The notes under the pieces are model-generated. The model saw only the letters and a list, made by a program, of their open reading frames with translations, did no database searches and had not been told where the DNA came from. From Sphingomonadales bacterium (lineage in GTDB: Bacteria > Pseudomonadota > Alphaproteobacteria > Sphingomonadales > Sphingomonadaceae): a stretch of DNA of 64,000 nucleotides. Positions 11,944-23,763 of this stretch are shown piece by piece. Where the stretch lies: the NCBI GenBank assembly GCA_027486415.1, contig JAIXPC010000006.1, positions 124,001 to 188,000 on the forward strand, given 5' to 3'. The position numbers and the translations under genes were made by a program. Numbering within the stretch: the first letter of the stretch is position 1; every line of letters begins with the position of its first letter.

Positions 11944-13389
11944 ATGGCACGTATTTCTCCCCTGTGGGCCATGCTGATCGCCGCCGCACTGGCCGGATGT
12001 GGCGGTGGTGGGCCTGGCAGCAGCCCGATCGCCGCGCCATCCCCCACGCCAACGCCAACACCCACCCCCACCCCGACGCCGGCCCAATGTTCGCTCAGGG
12101 ATCGGCAATTGTGGGCCGAAGCGCAGATCCGGGAAAATTACCTGTTTCCCGACGATCTGCCGGCCAACCTGTCGCCCGATGGGTTCCCCACGGTGCAGGC
12201 CTATATCGATGCGCTGGTGGCCACTGCCCGCGCGGCCGGCAAGGATCGTTTCTTCACCTACATCACCTCGATTGCCGAGGAGAACGCCTTCTTCACCTCT
12301 GGCCAGACGGCGGCGTTCGGCATGCGGGTCACCTATGACAGCAACGCCCGCCGCGCCTTCATCCTCGACGTGTTCGAAACCGGCCCGGCCTTTGCCGCCG
12401 GCCTTGATCGCGGTGCCGAACTGCTGGCCATCGGCACCACGCCCGACACTCTGGTGCCGGTTGCGATCCTGTTCGCGCAAGGCGGCGCCACCGCCGTGTC
12501 CGACGCGCTGGGGCCATCGCAGGTTGGCGTCACCCGCACCATCCGTTACGCGCTGAATGGCACCACAAGCACCGTCACCATTGCCCGCGCCGAGTTCAAC
12601 ATTCCGCCGGTATCGCCGCGCTTTGGCGTGCAGGTCTTCGACGAACCCGGCGGCAAGGTCGGCTATGTCAACCTTCGCAGCTTCATTTCCAGCGCCGAAA
12701 CCCCGCTGCGCGATGCCTTCACCCGCTTCCGGGGCGAAGGCGTCACCCGCCTCATCATCGATTATCGCTACAACGGCGGCGGGCTGGTGCGGATTGCCGA
12801 ACTGTGGGGCGATCTGCTGGGCCGGGGCCGGCTGGCCAGCGACGTGTTCAGTTTCACCGTCTATCGCCCGTCGCAATCGTCCCGCAACGTCACCCGCCTG
12901 TTCCGCTCCACGCCCGAAGCCGTCGCGCCGACCGATCTGGCCTTCATCACCACCGGCACCAGCGGTTCGGCCAGCGAACTCGTGCCCAACGCCATGCTGC
13001 CCTATTTTCAGAACCGGCTGACGCTGGTGGGCAGCAACACGTCGGGCAAGCCGGTCGGGCAGATCGCTGTCGATCGCGCCGCCTGCGATGATCGGCTGCG
13101 GATCGTCGCCTTCGCCACCCAGAACGCCAGCCGCCAGGGCGATTACTACAACGGCCTCGCCCCCTATCTGCCGTCACGCGGCGGCAAGACCTGCGCTGCC
13201 GCCGATCAATATCAGCTGCCGATCGTGCGCAACGAAGCGTCGGTGGCCACCGCGATCACGGCGGTGACCGGCGGCACCTGCAATGCCATCGCGGCGGACG
13301 GCACCATCCGCGAACAGTCGCTGGGCCTGCAACCGCTGCTGGCCCGCGCGCCCAATGCCGCGCAGTGGCAGATGCCGGGGACGTTCTAG
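11944..13389 (+). CDS. Lipoprotein S41-family (C-terminal processing) peptidase
   Basis: A 481-residue protein starting at MARISPLWAMLIAAALAGCG, with a lipobox Cys followed by a Pro-Thr repeat linker (about residues 30-47). A PDZ-like region follows (FGMRVTYDSNARRAFILDVF, GPAFAAGLDRGAELLAIG), then the S41 catalytic domain: VNLRSFISSAETPLRDAF, LIIDYRYNGGG, the nucleophile region TTGTSGSASELVPNAM and the lysine in NTSGKPVGQ. The Ser/Lys dyad appears intact. It probably acts in the periplasm or outer membrane; substrates are unknown. The start sits downstream of the divergent groES promoter. Its stop overlaps that of the convergent oxidoreductase. Confidence 0.88.
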   Translation: MARISPLWAMLIAAALAGCGGGGPGSSPIAAPSPTPTPTPTPTPTPAQCSLRDRQLWAEAQIRENYLFPDDLPANLSPDGFPTVQAYIDALVATARAAGKDRFFTYITSIAEENAFFTSGQTAAFGMRVTYDSNARRAFILDVFETGPAFAAGLDRGAELLAIGTTPDTLVPVAILFAQGGATAVSDALGPSQVGVTRTIRYALNGTTSTVTIARAEFNIPPVSPRFGVQVFDEPGGKVGYVNLRSFISSAETPLRDAFTRFRGEGVTRLIIDYRYNGGGLVRIAELWGDLLGRGRLASDVFSFTVYRPSQSSRNVTRLFRSTPEAVAPTDLAFITTGTSGSASELVPNAMLPYFQNRLTLVGSNTSGKPVGQIAVDRAACDDRLRIVAFATQNASRQGDYYNGLAPYLPSRGGKTCAAADQYQLPIVRNEASVATAITAVTGGTCNAIAADGTIREQSLGLQPLLARAPNAAQWQMPGTF

Positions 13390-14396
13390 AGCTTCAGCAG
13401 CTGCTTGCCGAAATTCTTGCCCTCGAACAGCCGGCGCAGCGTTGCCGGGCAGTTTTCAAACCCGTGCGCCACGTCCTCGGCGGTCTTCAGCTTGCCCGCC
13501 GCCATCAGCTTGGCCAGCTCGGCCACGCCCTCGCCATAGCGTTTGGCGTAATCGAGGATGATGAAGCCTTCCATGCGCCCGCGCATCACCGTCAGGTTCA
13601 TGTAGTTGCGAAGGCCCGGCGAGCGATCCTCGGCGGTGTCGTTGTAGCTGGAAATGCCGCCGCACAGCACCACCCGCGCCTTCAGCGCGAGATTGGCCAG
13701 CGCCGCGTCCAGGATTTCGCCGCCGACATTTTCAAACACGACGTTCACGCCCCTGGGCGCGTGCTCGCGAATCTGGCGCGCCACGTTGCCGGCGCGATAA
13801 TCGATGCAGGCATCGGCGCCGGCCTCTTCCACCACCCACCGGCACTTGTCGGGCCCACCGGCAATGCCGATCACCGTGCAACCCAGCGCTTTCGCCACCT
13901 GCACCACCACACTGCCCGTCGCGCCCGCCGCACCCGACACCAGCACCGTGTCACCGGCCTTGGGCTGGCCGACATCGGTGAGGCCGAACCACGCCGTCAG
14001 CCCGGTCACGCCGAACACGCCCAGCGCCTGTTCCGGCGTCACCCCGGCGCGCAGTTTCGTCACCGGGCCGGTCTCGGTCATGCCGTCGCCCAGCCAATGT
14101 TCCTGCCAGCCGAATGTGCCCTGCACGATGTCGCCCACGGCAAAGCCCGGATGCCGGCTTGCCACCACCTCGCCGATACCGCCGGCGCGCACCACGCCGC
14201 CGATGGGCACGGCGGGCAGATAGGTGTCGCCGCCCAGCCAGCCGCGCTGGGTGGGATCGAAGGAAAAATGCGTGAGCTTGACGAGGAACTGGCCGTCACT
14301 CACCTCCGGCAGCGGCACGGTGACGAGATCGAAATCGCTGTCCTGCAGCGGGCCATTCGGGCGGGATTTCAGCAGCCAGCGGCGGGTGGTGGTCAT
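13386..14396 (-). CDS. NADP-dependent MDR-family oxidoreductase (CurA/PTGR-like)
   Basis: A 336-residue zinc-free medium-chain reductase. The nucleotide-binding motif is LVSGAAGATGSVVVQVAKALG, after GVTGLTAWFGLTDVGQPKAGD and before GIAGGPDKCRWVVEEAGADA. NVVFENVGGEILDAALANL and GGISSYND are typical of the leukotriene B4 dehydrogenase/CurA group, which reduces the double bond of enones and quinone-like substrates. The physiological substrate is unknown. Its start overlaps the stop of the upstream ATPase gene by four bases (ATGA), so the two are co-translated. Confidence 0.9.
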   Translation of the reverse strand: MTTTRRWLLKSRPNGPLQDSDFDLVTVPLPEVSDGQFLVKLTHFSFDPTQRGWLGGDTYLPAVPIGGVVRAGGIGEVVASRHPGFAVGDIVQGTFGWQEHWLGDGMTETGPVTKLRAGVTPEQALGVFGVTGLTAWFGLTDVGQPKAGDTVLVSGAAGATGSVVVQVAKALGCTVIGIAGGPDKCRWVVEEAGADACIDYRAGNVARQIREHAPRGVNVVFENVGGEILDAALANLALKARVVLCGGISSYNDTAEDRSPGLRNYMNLTVMRGRMEGFIILDYAKRYGEGVAELAKLMAAGKLKTAEDVAHGFENCPATLRRLFEGKNFGKQLLKL

Positions 14397-15952
14397 TTGA
14401 ACAAGCTCCCCAGAATGCCCCGCACCAGGCTCTTGCCGACGCTGCCCGCCAGCTGGCGGCCAATCGAACTCGCCGCCGAACGGGCGACCGATTCAATCAC
14501 CTTGTCGGTCGTGCTCGGCCGGGCGGCAGCGCGCACCCGGGCGGCCTCCAGCCGCGCCGCGTCACGCTCGCGCTGGGCCTGCATCTTGGCCTCTTCCTTG
14601 GCCGCCTGCGCGTCCAGTTTCGCCTGCAGCGCCGCCTGCTTCTCGGCCTCGGCCTGCGCCGCCTGTTCCTCGCGCTTCATCACCAGCAGTTCGGCGGCGG
14701 AATCGCGGTCGATCACGTCTTCATACTTGCCGGCATAGGGCGAGGCGTTGATCACCTCGGCCCGCTCCGCTGCCGTCAGCGGGCCAACCCGGCTGCGCGG
14801 CGGCGCGATGCGGGTGCGCTCCACCGGGCTGGGCGCGCCATCCGGCATCAGCGTCGATACCAGCGCCTCGCCCACCTTCATCTCGGTGATCACCGCGGCC
14901 ACGTCCAGCCGCGGGTTGGGCCGGAATGTCTCGGCGGCCGACTTGATGGCGCGGGCATCGCGCGGCGTGAAGGCGCGCAGGGCGTGCTGCACCCGGTTGC
15001 CAAGCTGGCCGGCGATCTTTTCCGGAATGTCGATCGGGTTCTGGGTGACGAAATAGACGCCGACGCCCTTGGACCGGATCAGGCGCACCACCTGTTCCAC
15101 CTTGTCCATCAGCGCATCGGGCGCCTCGTCGAACAGCAGGTGGGCCTCGTCAAAGAAGAACACCAGCTTGGGCTTGTCGGGATCGCCCACCTCGGGCAGC
15201 GTTTCGAACAGTTCCGACAGCAACCACAACAGGAAGGTTGCATACAGGCGCGGGCTGTTCATCAGCTTGTCGGCGGCCAGGATGTTCACCCGGCCGCGGC
15301 CCCTGGCATCCAGCGCGATGAAATCGCTGATGTCGAACGCCGGCTCGCCAAAGAATGCCGCGCCGCCCTCGCTTTCCAGGGTCAGCAGCTGGCGCTGGAT
15401 CGATCCCACGCTGGCCTTGGTGACGTTGCCATATTGCGCCGAAAGCTCGCCGGCATTGTCGGCGCAAAAGGCCAGCATTGCCTGCAGGTCTTCCAGATCG
15501 AGCAGCAGCAGATCATGATCATCGGCATAGCGGAAGGCGATCGCCAGCACGCCTTCCTGCGTTTCATTGAGGCCCATCAGCCGGCTGAGCAGCAGCGGCC
15601 CCATTTCGGAAATGGTGGTGCGGATGGGATGGCCCTGTTCGCCGAACAGGTCCCACAGCACGGCGGGGCTGGCTTCCCAGTCATAATCCTCGATCTTCAG
15701 TTCCAGCGCGCGCTTGCCGGTCCAGGCCTGCGCCTCGCTGCCGGGCTTGGCCATGCCGGCGATATCGCCCTTCACATCGGCCAGGAACACCGGCACGCCA
15801 GCGCGCGAAAAGCCTTCGGCCAGCCCTTGCAGCGTGATGGTCTTGCCGGTGCCGGTGGCGCCCGCAATCAGGCCGTGGCGGTTGGCGCGTTTCAGCACCA
15901 GGGATTGCGCCGCATCCTGATCCGAAAGGCCGATGAACAGGGAATCGGTCAT
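14393..15952 (-). CDS. HerA-like P-loop ATPase, DUF853 (YjgR) family
   Basis: A 519-residue ATPase. Walker A is GATGTGKTITLQGLAEG (about residues 32-48), Walker B is LVFFFDEAHLLFDEAP, and FVTQNPIDIPEKIAGQLGNR is the sensor region. The tail at about 410-480 is a charged Ala/Glu/Arg helix, likely coiled coil, followed by a hydrophobic-Gly end. The family, called YjgR in E. coli, is related to HerA/FtsK hexameric motors, but its role is unknown. A strong GGAGGAA ribosome site precedes the ATG. The downstream oxidoreductase overlaps by four bases. Confidence 0.92.
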   Translation of the reverse strand: MTDSLFIGLSDQDAAQSLVLKRANRHGLIAGATGTGKTITLQGLAEGFSRAGVPVFLADVKGDIAGMAKPGSEAQAWTGKRALELKIEDYDWEASPAVLWDLFGEQGHPIRTTISEMGPLLLSRLMGLNETQEGVLAIAFRYADDHDLLLLDLEDLQAMLAFCADNAGELSAQYGNVTKASVGSIQRQLLTLESEGGAAFFGEPAFDISDFIALDARGRGRVNILAADKLMNSPRLYATFLLWLLSELFETLPEVGDPDKPKLVFFFDEAHLLFDEAPDALMDKVEQVVRLIRSKGVGVYFVTQNPIDIPEKIAGQLGNRVQHALRAFTPRDARAIKSAAETFRPNPRLDVAAVITEMKVGEALVSTLMPDGAPSPVERTRIAPPRSRVGPLTAAERAEVINASPYAGKYEDVIDRDSAAELLVMKREEQAAQAEAEKQAALQAKLDAQAAKEEAKMQAQRERDAARLEAARVRAAARPSTTDKVIESVARSAASSIGRQLAGSVGKSLVRGILGSLFK

Positions 15953-15999
15953 GCGTATTCCTCCTCAACCGCAGTTTCAGCGGGTGAACGGCGCGGCGT

Positions 16000-16917
16000 C
16001 TAGCCGGAAGATTTTGGCAACGCGAAGATATCGGGTCGGGCATAATGGCCGGTGGCATCGAAATCGAAACGGGCGCGCACGATATCGGCCAGGTCCACCT
16101 CGGCCACGATCAGCCCTTCGCCGCCCCTCAGCGGCCCGGCCAGCACGTCGCCCATGGGCGAGACGATGACGCTGCCACCGGCGATGATCGGCGCGTCCAC
16201 AGCCCGGTCGCGGAGCGTGATCGGATCGCCCAGCGCGGTTTCGGTGCCGGGCAGCCACTGGCAGGCCGACACGACAAAGCAGCGGCCTTCGTGGGCGATG
16301 TGGCGCATCGCCACCTCCCACTGCGGGCGTTCGTCCACCGTGGGCGCCGCCCAGATCGTCACGCCCTGCCCATACATGGCCAGACGCAGCGCCGGCATGA
16401 AATTTTCCCAGCAGATGATGGGGGCGATTCTGCCGACCGGGCTGGCAAAGCTGATCACGTCCTCCGGCCCGCCCTGCCCCCACACCAGCCGTTCCGCCGC
16501 TGTCGGCATCAGCTTGCGGCGCAGGCCGGCCAGCTGGCCATCGGCGGTGAAGTGCAGCGCGCAGCAGTACAGCGTCGCCCCGTCGCGCAGAATCGCCCCC
16601 ACGATCATCGTGCAGCCAATGGCCTCGGCCAGTTCGCCCAGCGCCGCCACCTCTGGCCCGTCGCGCTCGATCGCCTGTTCCCAGTATCGCCGGAATGCCT
16701 CGCGCCCGCCGGGCGTGCGATAGCCCAGCCGCACGCCGAAATCGGCACCCTTCGGATATCCGCCCAGCAACGCTTCGGGCAGCACCAGCACATCGGGCTT
16801 TGCCGCGATCAGTTCGTCGCGGTACGCCAGCAGCGCGTCCAGCGTCTCCGCCGTCGTCGCCCGGCTGCCGATCTGCAAGGCAGCCAGGCGGGCGGTGCCA
16901 GTGGGAATGGTCGTCAT
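16000..16917 (-). CDS. Nitrilase (carbon-nitrogen hydrolase)
   Basis: A 305-residue nitrilase-superfamily enzyme with the full triad: Glu in [14 protein letters not shown], Lys in [19 protein letters not shown] and Cys in [19 protein letters not shown]. The CWEN-x-MP form and [21 protein letters not shown] are those of branch 1 true nitrilases, which turn R-CN into the acid and ammonia. Amidase activity cannot be ruled out, and the natural nitrile is unknown. The start overlaps the queG stop by four bases (ATGA), so it is part of the minus-strand run queG-hydrolase-maeB. Confidence 0.9.
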   Translation of the reverse strand: MTTIPTGTARLAALQIGSRATTAETLDALLAYRDELIAAKPDVLVLPEALLGGYPKGADFGVRLGYRTPGGREAFRRYWEQAIERDGPEVAALGELAEAIGCTMIVGAILRDGATLYCCALHFTADGQLAGLRRKLMPTAAERLVWGQGGPEDVISFASPVGRIAPIICWENFMPALRLAMYGQGVTIWAAPTVDERPQWEVAMRHIAHEGRCFVVSACQWLPGTETALGDPITLRDRAVDAPIIAGGSVIVSPMGDVLAGPLRGGEGLIVAEVDLADIVRARFDFDATGHYARPDIFALPKSSG

Positions 16918-17969
16918 GCGGCCTCCAGTCGGTTCATCGCCCAGCGCGCGGCATCGGCGACCACCGGATCGTCACTGGCCAGATGCGCCGCCACGTGGCG
17001 AATGAGGCCGGCATCGCCGCTGTTGCCGGCGGCATAAAGGCAGTTGCGGAGGAAGCGCTTCACCCCGATGCGCTTGACCGCCGAGCCGGAGAACAGCGCG
17101 CGAAAGGCAGCATCATCAAGGCCGAGCAACTCTGCCAGTTTCGGCGCGGTCAGTTCGGCGCGGGGCAGGAAGGCCGGTTCCTCGGTGGCGGTGGCAAAGC
17201 GGTTCCACGGGCAGACCGACAGGCAATCATCACAGCCATAGATGCGGTTGGCCATGGCGCTGCGAAATTCCTCCGGGATCGGCCCGGCGTGTTCGATGGT
17301 GAGATAGGCAAGGCAGCGCCGCGCATCGAGGCGATAGGGTTCGGGGAAGGCGTTCGTCGGGCAGGCGACCTGGCAGCGCTGGCAGCTGCCGCAGCGATCG
17401 GCGTGCGGCGCATCGGCCGGCAGATCGAGCGTGGTGTAGATCGCGCCCAGAAACAGCCAGTTGCCATGGCGGCGGGACACGAGATTGGTGTGCTTGCCCT
17501 GCCAGCCCAGCCCGGCGGCGGCGGCCAGCGGCTTTTCCATCACCGGCGCGGTGTCGACAAACACCTTCACCCCAACGTCTTCTGGGCCGCCCGCCCGCGC
17601 CACCAGCCAGCGTGCCAGCGCCTTCAGCCGTTTCTTGATCAGGTCGTGATAGTCGCGGTTCCAGGCATAGACGCTGATGACGCCTTTATCGCCCTGCCCC
17701 GCCAGCCGCAGCGGATCGAGCGGCGGCGCGTAGCTGGTGCCCAGCATGATGACGGAGCGCACGTCCGGCCACAGACCCTGCGGGCTGGCCCGCTCGTCGG
17801 CGCGGCTCTCCATCCAGATCATCTCGCCATGGCAGCCCTCGGCCAGCCAGCGCCGCAGCCGAGCGCCGGCCTGCGGCACCGCGTCGGCGGCGGTGATGCC
17901 CATGTCGGCAAAGCCCAGCGCGCGCGCTTCGGCAGCGAGCGCCGCCTTCAGGTCAGCGTGTTCAGCCAA
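16914..17969 (-). CDS. queG: Epoxyqueuosine reductase
   Basis: A QueG-type protein of about 351 residues that performs the last step of queuosine synthesis in tRNA, using cobalamin and two [4Fe-4S] clusters. Both cluster motifs are seen: [19 protein letters not shown] and [14 protein letters not shown], with the N-terminal cobalamin-domain strings [20 protein letters not shown] and [35 protein letters not shown]-like tail closes it. I set the start at a TTG (17969), giving [20 protein letters not shown], because no ATG or GTG fits; this lies 22 bases inside the upstream hydrolase gene. The long upstream frame is not coding. Confidence 0.92.
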   Translation of the reverse strand: MAEHADLKAALAAEARALGFADMGITAADAVPQAGARLRRWLAEGCHGEMIWMESRADERASPQGLWPDVRSVIMLGTSYAPPLDPLRLAGQGDKGVISVYAWNRDYHDLIKKRLKALARWLVARAGGPEDVGVKVFVDTAPVMEKPLAAAAGLGWQGKHTNLVSRRHGNWLFLGAIYTTLDLPADAPHADRCGSCQRCQVACPTNAFPEPYRLDARRCLAYLTIEHAGPIPEEFRSAMANRIYGCDDCLSVCPWNRFATATEEPAFLPRAELTAPKLAELLGLDDAAFRALFSGSAVKRIGVKRFLRNCLYAAGNSGDAGLIRHVAAHLASDDPVVADAARWAMNRLEAA

Positions 17970-18715
17970 TCGACCACCATCGCGCCCACCCGGGTTTCCA
18001 GTTCGCCCCAGAACAGCCAGTGCGGCGCGCCGGCGATCTCGTGATAATCGATGCGGCCGGTGAGGTTGCGCGCCGTCGCCCGCGCAATGCCGGGCGGGGT
18101 GATGCGGTCGTTCAGGCCCACCAGCACCAGCGCCGGCTGGTTCAAACGGGCATAATCCACCCGCGTCACGCTGCCGAACAGCGGCGGCAGCGCCATTTCG
18201 GCCAGCACCCGGCCCGAATCCCACACCAGCGCCGCGATCTCGGCCTGCGTCACATCTTCGGGCACGCCATTGAAGATGCCCCAGCGCGCGCCCTCCGCGT
18301 CACACAGGGTCGGCTTTTCCCACCAGCCCCATTTCAGCACGACATTCTTCAGCGTCTTGACCGGATCCAGCCCGATGGCCTGGCTGTTGGCCGCCGCCGC
18401 CGGCGACAGCAGCACCAGCCCCGCGTGCGGGATGCGCTGCGCCACCATCTGCGCCAGGAGGCCGCCCATCGAATGGCCCAGGATCACCGGCGGTGCGCCC
18501 AGCTTGCCGGCTTCCGCCACCAGGTGATCGACATAGGCCGTGATCGACAATTCGCCCAGCGCCGGGTGCGGTGGCAGGCTGGCGGGCCGATCGTGGAACA
18601 GGATGGTGGGCGCGTGGCAACGGTGGCCCGCCGCCTCCAGCACCGGGCGCAGCCGGTCGAACGTGGCCGGGGTCGACCACATGCCGTGGATGAGGAGGAT
18701 CGGCGGTTTCAGCAC
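17948..18715 (-). CDS. Alpha/beta hydrolase
   Basis: A 255-residue alpha/beta-fold hydrolase with [13 protein letters not shown] (oxyanion region), the nucleophile elbow [13 protein letters not shown], a late acid strand [13 protein letters not shown] and a His in [12 protein letters not shown]. This is the esterase or haloperoxidase-like group; the substrate is unknown. It starts with GTG at 18715, which overlaps the end of maeB by seven bases. It overlaps queG by 22 bases downstream. The tight run suggests cotranscription, not a shared pathway. Confidence 0.85.
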   Translation of the reverse strand: MLKPPILLIHGMWSTPATFDRLRPVLEAAGHRCHAPTILFHDRPASLPPHPALGELSITAYVDHLVAEAGKLGAPPVILGHSMGGLLAQMVAQRIPHAGLVLLSPAAAANSQAIGLDPVKTLKNVVLKWGWWEKPTLCDAEGARWGIFNGVPEDVTQAEIAALVWDSGRVLAEMALPPLFGSVTRVDYARLNQPALVLVGLNDRITPPGIARATARNLTGRIDYHEIAGAPHWLFWGELETRVGAMVVDWLNTLT

Positions 18716-20970
18716 ACCACGCCCGTCGAGGCCAGCACACCCAGCGTGACAATGTCGGTGGCCGAAGCGTTCATCGGCACGATCTGCACCGGCATCGCCA
18801 TGTTCACCAGCATCGGGCCGACAACGCGCAGGTTGGCGACTTCCTTGATCAGCTTGGCGGTGATGTTGGCGCTGTGCAGGCCGGGCATGATCAGCACGTT
18901 GGCGGGGCCGGAAAGCCGGTTGAACGGATATTGCGACCGCATCGCCGGATTGAGCGCCACGTCGGCCGACATCTCGCCTTCATATTCAAAGCCGACCTGC
19001 TGGCCATCGAGCAGCTTCACCGCGCCGCGCACATTGTCGACGAACTCGCCGCGCGGGTTGCCGAAATTGCTGTAGCTGAGAAACGCCACGCGCGGTTCCT
19101 GGCCCAGCCGGCGCGCGACAGCGGCGGTTTCGATGGCGATGGTGGCCAGCGTTTCGGCCGACGGCCGCTCCGTCACCGTGGTATCGGCGATGAAGATCGT
19201 CTGTTGCTTGCCCACCAGCATGTGGATGCCGAACGGGCGATGGCCGGGCGTCGGATCGATCACCTGCCGCACCTGGCGATAGGTGGTGGCGAAATTGCGG
19301 GTCACGCCGGTCAGCATCAGGTCGGCCTCGCCCATCGCCACCAGCAGCGCGCCAAACACGTTGCGTTCGTGGTTCACCATGCGCTGCACGTCGCGGTGCA
19401 GCATCCCGCGCCGCTGCAGCCGGGCGTAAAGATGATCGACCATGCGCGGCACCAGCGGCGAAATCGCGCTGTTGTGGATCTCGAAACTGTCGGGGTCGTC
19501 CACGCCCAGCCGCGCCAGCCCGTCGCGCACCGGCCCTTCGCGGCCCACCAGCACCGGCGTGCCATAACCCGAATTCTTCCAGTTGATGGCGGCGCGCAGC
19601 ACCACTTCCTGTTCGGCCTCGGCAAACACCGCGCGGCGCGGGCGCGATTGCGCGGTTTCGATGGCACCTTGCAGGATGGATGTCGTCGGGTTCAGCCGCC
19701 CGCGCAGTTCCTGGCGATAGGCGTCCTCGTCAAAGAACGGCTTCTTCGCCACGCCCGAATCCATCGCCGCCTTGGCAACGGCGGTCGGAATATGCTCGAT
19801 CAGGCGCGGATCGAACGGCGCCGGAATGATATATTCCGGGCCGAAATTGCGCGCCTTGCCGCCATAGGCCGCCGCCACTTCATCGGGCACCGGCATGCGC
19901 GCCAGGCTGGCGATGGCGTTGGCCGCGGCCAGCTTCATCTGTTCGTTGATCGCGGTCGCCCGCACATCGAGCGCGCCCCGGAACAGATAGGGGAAGCACA
20001 GCACGTTGTTGACCTGGTTGGGATAATCGCTGCGCCCGGTGGCCACGATGGCATCACTGCGAACGGCGTGGACTTCCTCCGGCGTGATTTCCGGATCGGG
20101 GTTGGCCATGGCAAAGATGATCGGATTGGCCGCCATGCTCTTCACCATCGCCGGGCTGACAGCGCCCTTCTGCGACAGGCCAAAGAAGACGTCGGCCCCC
20201 ACCATGGCGGATTCGAGGTCGCGCGCGTCGGTCACGGCGGCATGGGCCGATTTCCACTGGTTCATGCCCTTTTCGCGGCCCTTGTAGATGACGCCGCTGG
20301 TGTCACACATGATGACGTTCTTGACGCCATACAGCTTCACCAGTTCCACGCAGGCGATCGCGGCGGCCCCGGCACCGTTCACCACCAGCTTCACGTCTTC
20401 CGGCTTGCGGCCCGTCAGGTGCAGCGCGTTGATCAGGCCGGCCGCCGCCACGATGGCGGTGCCGTGCTGGTCATCGTGGAACACCGGGATGTTCATCCGC
20501 TCCTTCAGCGTCGTCTCGATGATGAAGCATTCCGGTGCCTTGATGTCCTCGAGGTTGATGCCGCCAAAGCTCGGCTCCATCAGCTCGACGGCGGCGATGA
20601 AGCGATCCACGTCCTCGGTCGCCAGTTCAAGGTCGATGCTGTCGATATCGGCAAAGCGCTTGAACAGCACGGCCTTGCCTTCCATCACCGGCTTCGATGC
20701 CAGCGCGCCCAGGTTGCCCAGGCCCAGGATGGCGGTGCCGTTGGAGATGACGGCGACCAGGTTGCCCTTGATCGTATAGTCATAGGCGCTGTCGGGGTCA
20801 GCCGCGATGGCGCGCACCGGGGCGGCGACGCCCGGCGAATAGGCCAGAGACAGGTCGCGCTGCGTCGCCATCGGCTTTGATGCCACGATGTCGATTTTCC
20901 CGGCCTTGCCGGTGCGATGGTAATTCAGCGCCTCGCGGTCACCGAAATCATTGTCGATCGTTTTGCTCAT
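18709..20970 (-). CDS. maeB: NADP-dependent malic enzyme with C-terminal phosphotransacetylase-like domain
   Basis: A 753-residue MaeB. Residues 1-430 are malic enzyme (SLAYSPGVAAPVRAIAADPD, VFHDDQHGTAIVAAAGLINAL, KLVVNGAGAAAIACVELVKL, FGLSQKGAVSPAMV, IFAMANPDPEITPEE). Residues about 440-753 are the Pta-like regulatory domain (FIADTTVTERPSAETLATIA, AFLSYSNFGNPRGEFV, NVLIMPGLHSANITAKLIKEV). It converts malate to pyruvate with NADPH. The start at MSKTIDNDFGDREALNYHRT was chosen; the very long in-frame extension upstream runs antisense to mutS and is not real. The gene is divergent from mutS and heads a run of overlapping genes. Confidence 0.96.
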   Translation of the reverse strand: MSKTIDNDFGDREALNYHRTGKAGKIDIVASKPMATQRDLSLAYSPGVAAPVRAIAADPDSAYDYTIKGNLVAVISNGTAILGLGNLGALASKPVMEGKAVLFKRFADIDSIDLELATEDVDRFIAAVELMEPSFGGINLEDIKAPECFIIETTLKERMNIPVFHDDQHGTAIVAAAGLINALHLTGRKPEDVKLVVNGAGAAAIACVELVKLYGVKNVIMCDTSGVIYKGREKGMNQWKSAHAAVTDARDLESAMVGADVFFGLSQKGAVSPAMVKSMAANPIIFAMANPDPEITPEEVHAVRSDAIVATGRSDYPNQVNNVLCFPYLFRGALDVRATAINEQMKLAAANAIASLARMPVPDEVAAAYGGKARNFGPEYIIPAPFDPRLIEHIPTAVAKAAMDSGVAKKPFFDEDAYRQELRGRLNPTTSILQGAIETAQSRPRRAVFAEAEQEVVLRAAINWKNSGYGTPVLVGREGPVRDGLARLGVDDPDSFEIHNSAISPLVPRMVDHLYARLQRRGMLHRDVQRMVNHERNVFGALLVAMGEADLMLTGVTRNFATTYRQVRQVIDPTPGHRPFGIHMLVGKQQTIFIADTTVTERPSAETLATIAIETAAVARRLGQEPRVAFLSYSNFGNPRGEFVDNVRGAVKLLDGQQVGFEYEGEMSADVALNPAMRSQYPFNRLSGPANVLIMPGLHSANITAKLIKEVANLRVVGPMLVNMAMPVQIVPMNASATDIVTLGVLASTGVVC

Positions 20971-21087
20971 GCTCTTGTCCGCTGACCCGATTATGGCCCA
21001 CGGATAGAATTGTGGCAGCAAGGGGGCAAGTCTCTTGGCGTCCCGCCCCCTTTGCGCGCCCGCGCCGCCCGCGCTATCGCAAGGCCC

Positions 21088-23670
<2,583 letters not shown>

Positions 23671-23763
23671 ACGTCACTCGTTGCCGGCGCACCCGATCCG
23701 GGGCCGTACTGCCCTGTCGTTTCTGCGCTTGACCGCCCTGCCCCACGCCGCCACCACCATCCC

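Noticed and set aside
12030..12085. CCA/CCC repeat
   Set aside because: It codes the Pro-Thr linker after the lipobox of the S41 protease.
21020..21052. AAGGGGGC and GCCCCCTT inverted repeat in the mutS leader
   Set aside because: Eight bases with a 17-base spacer and no T tract; could be chance in GC-rich DNA.
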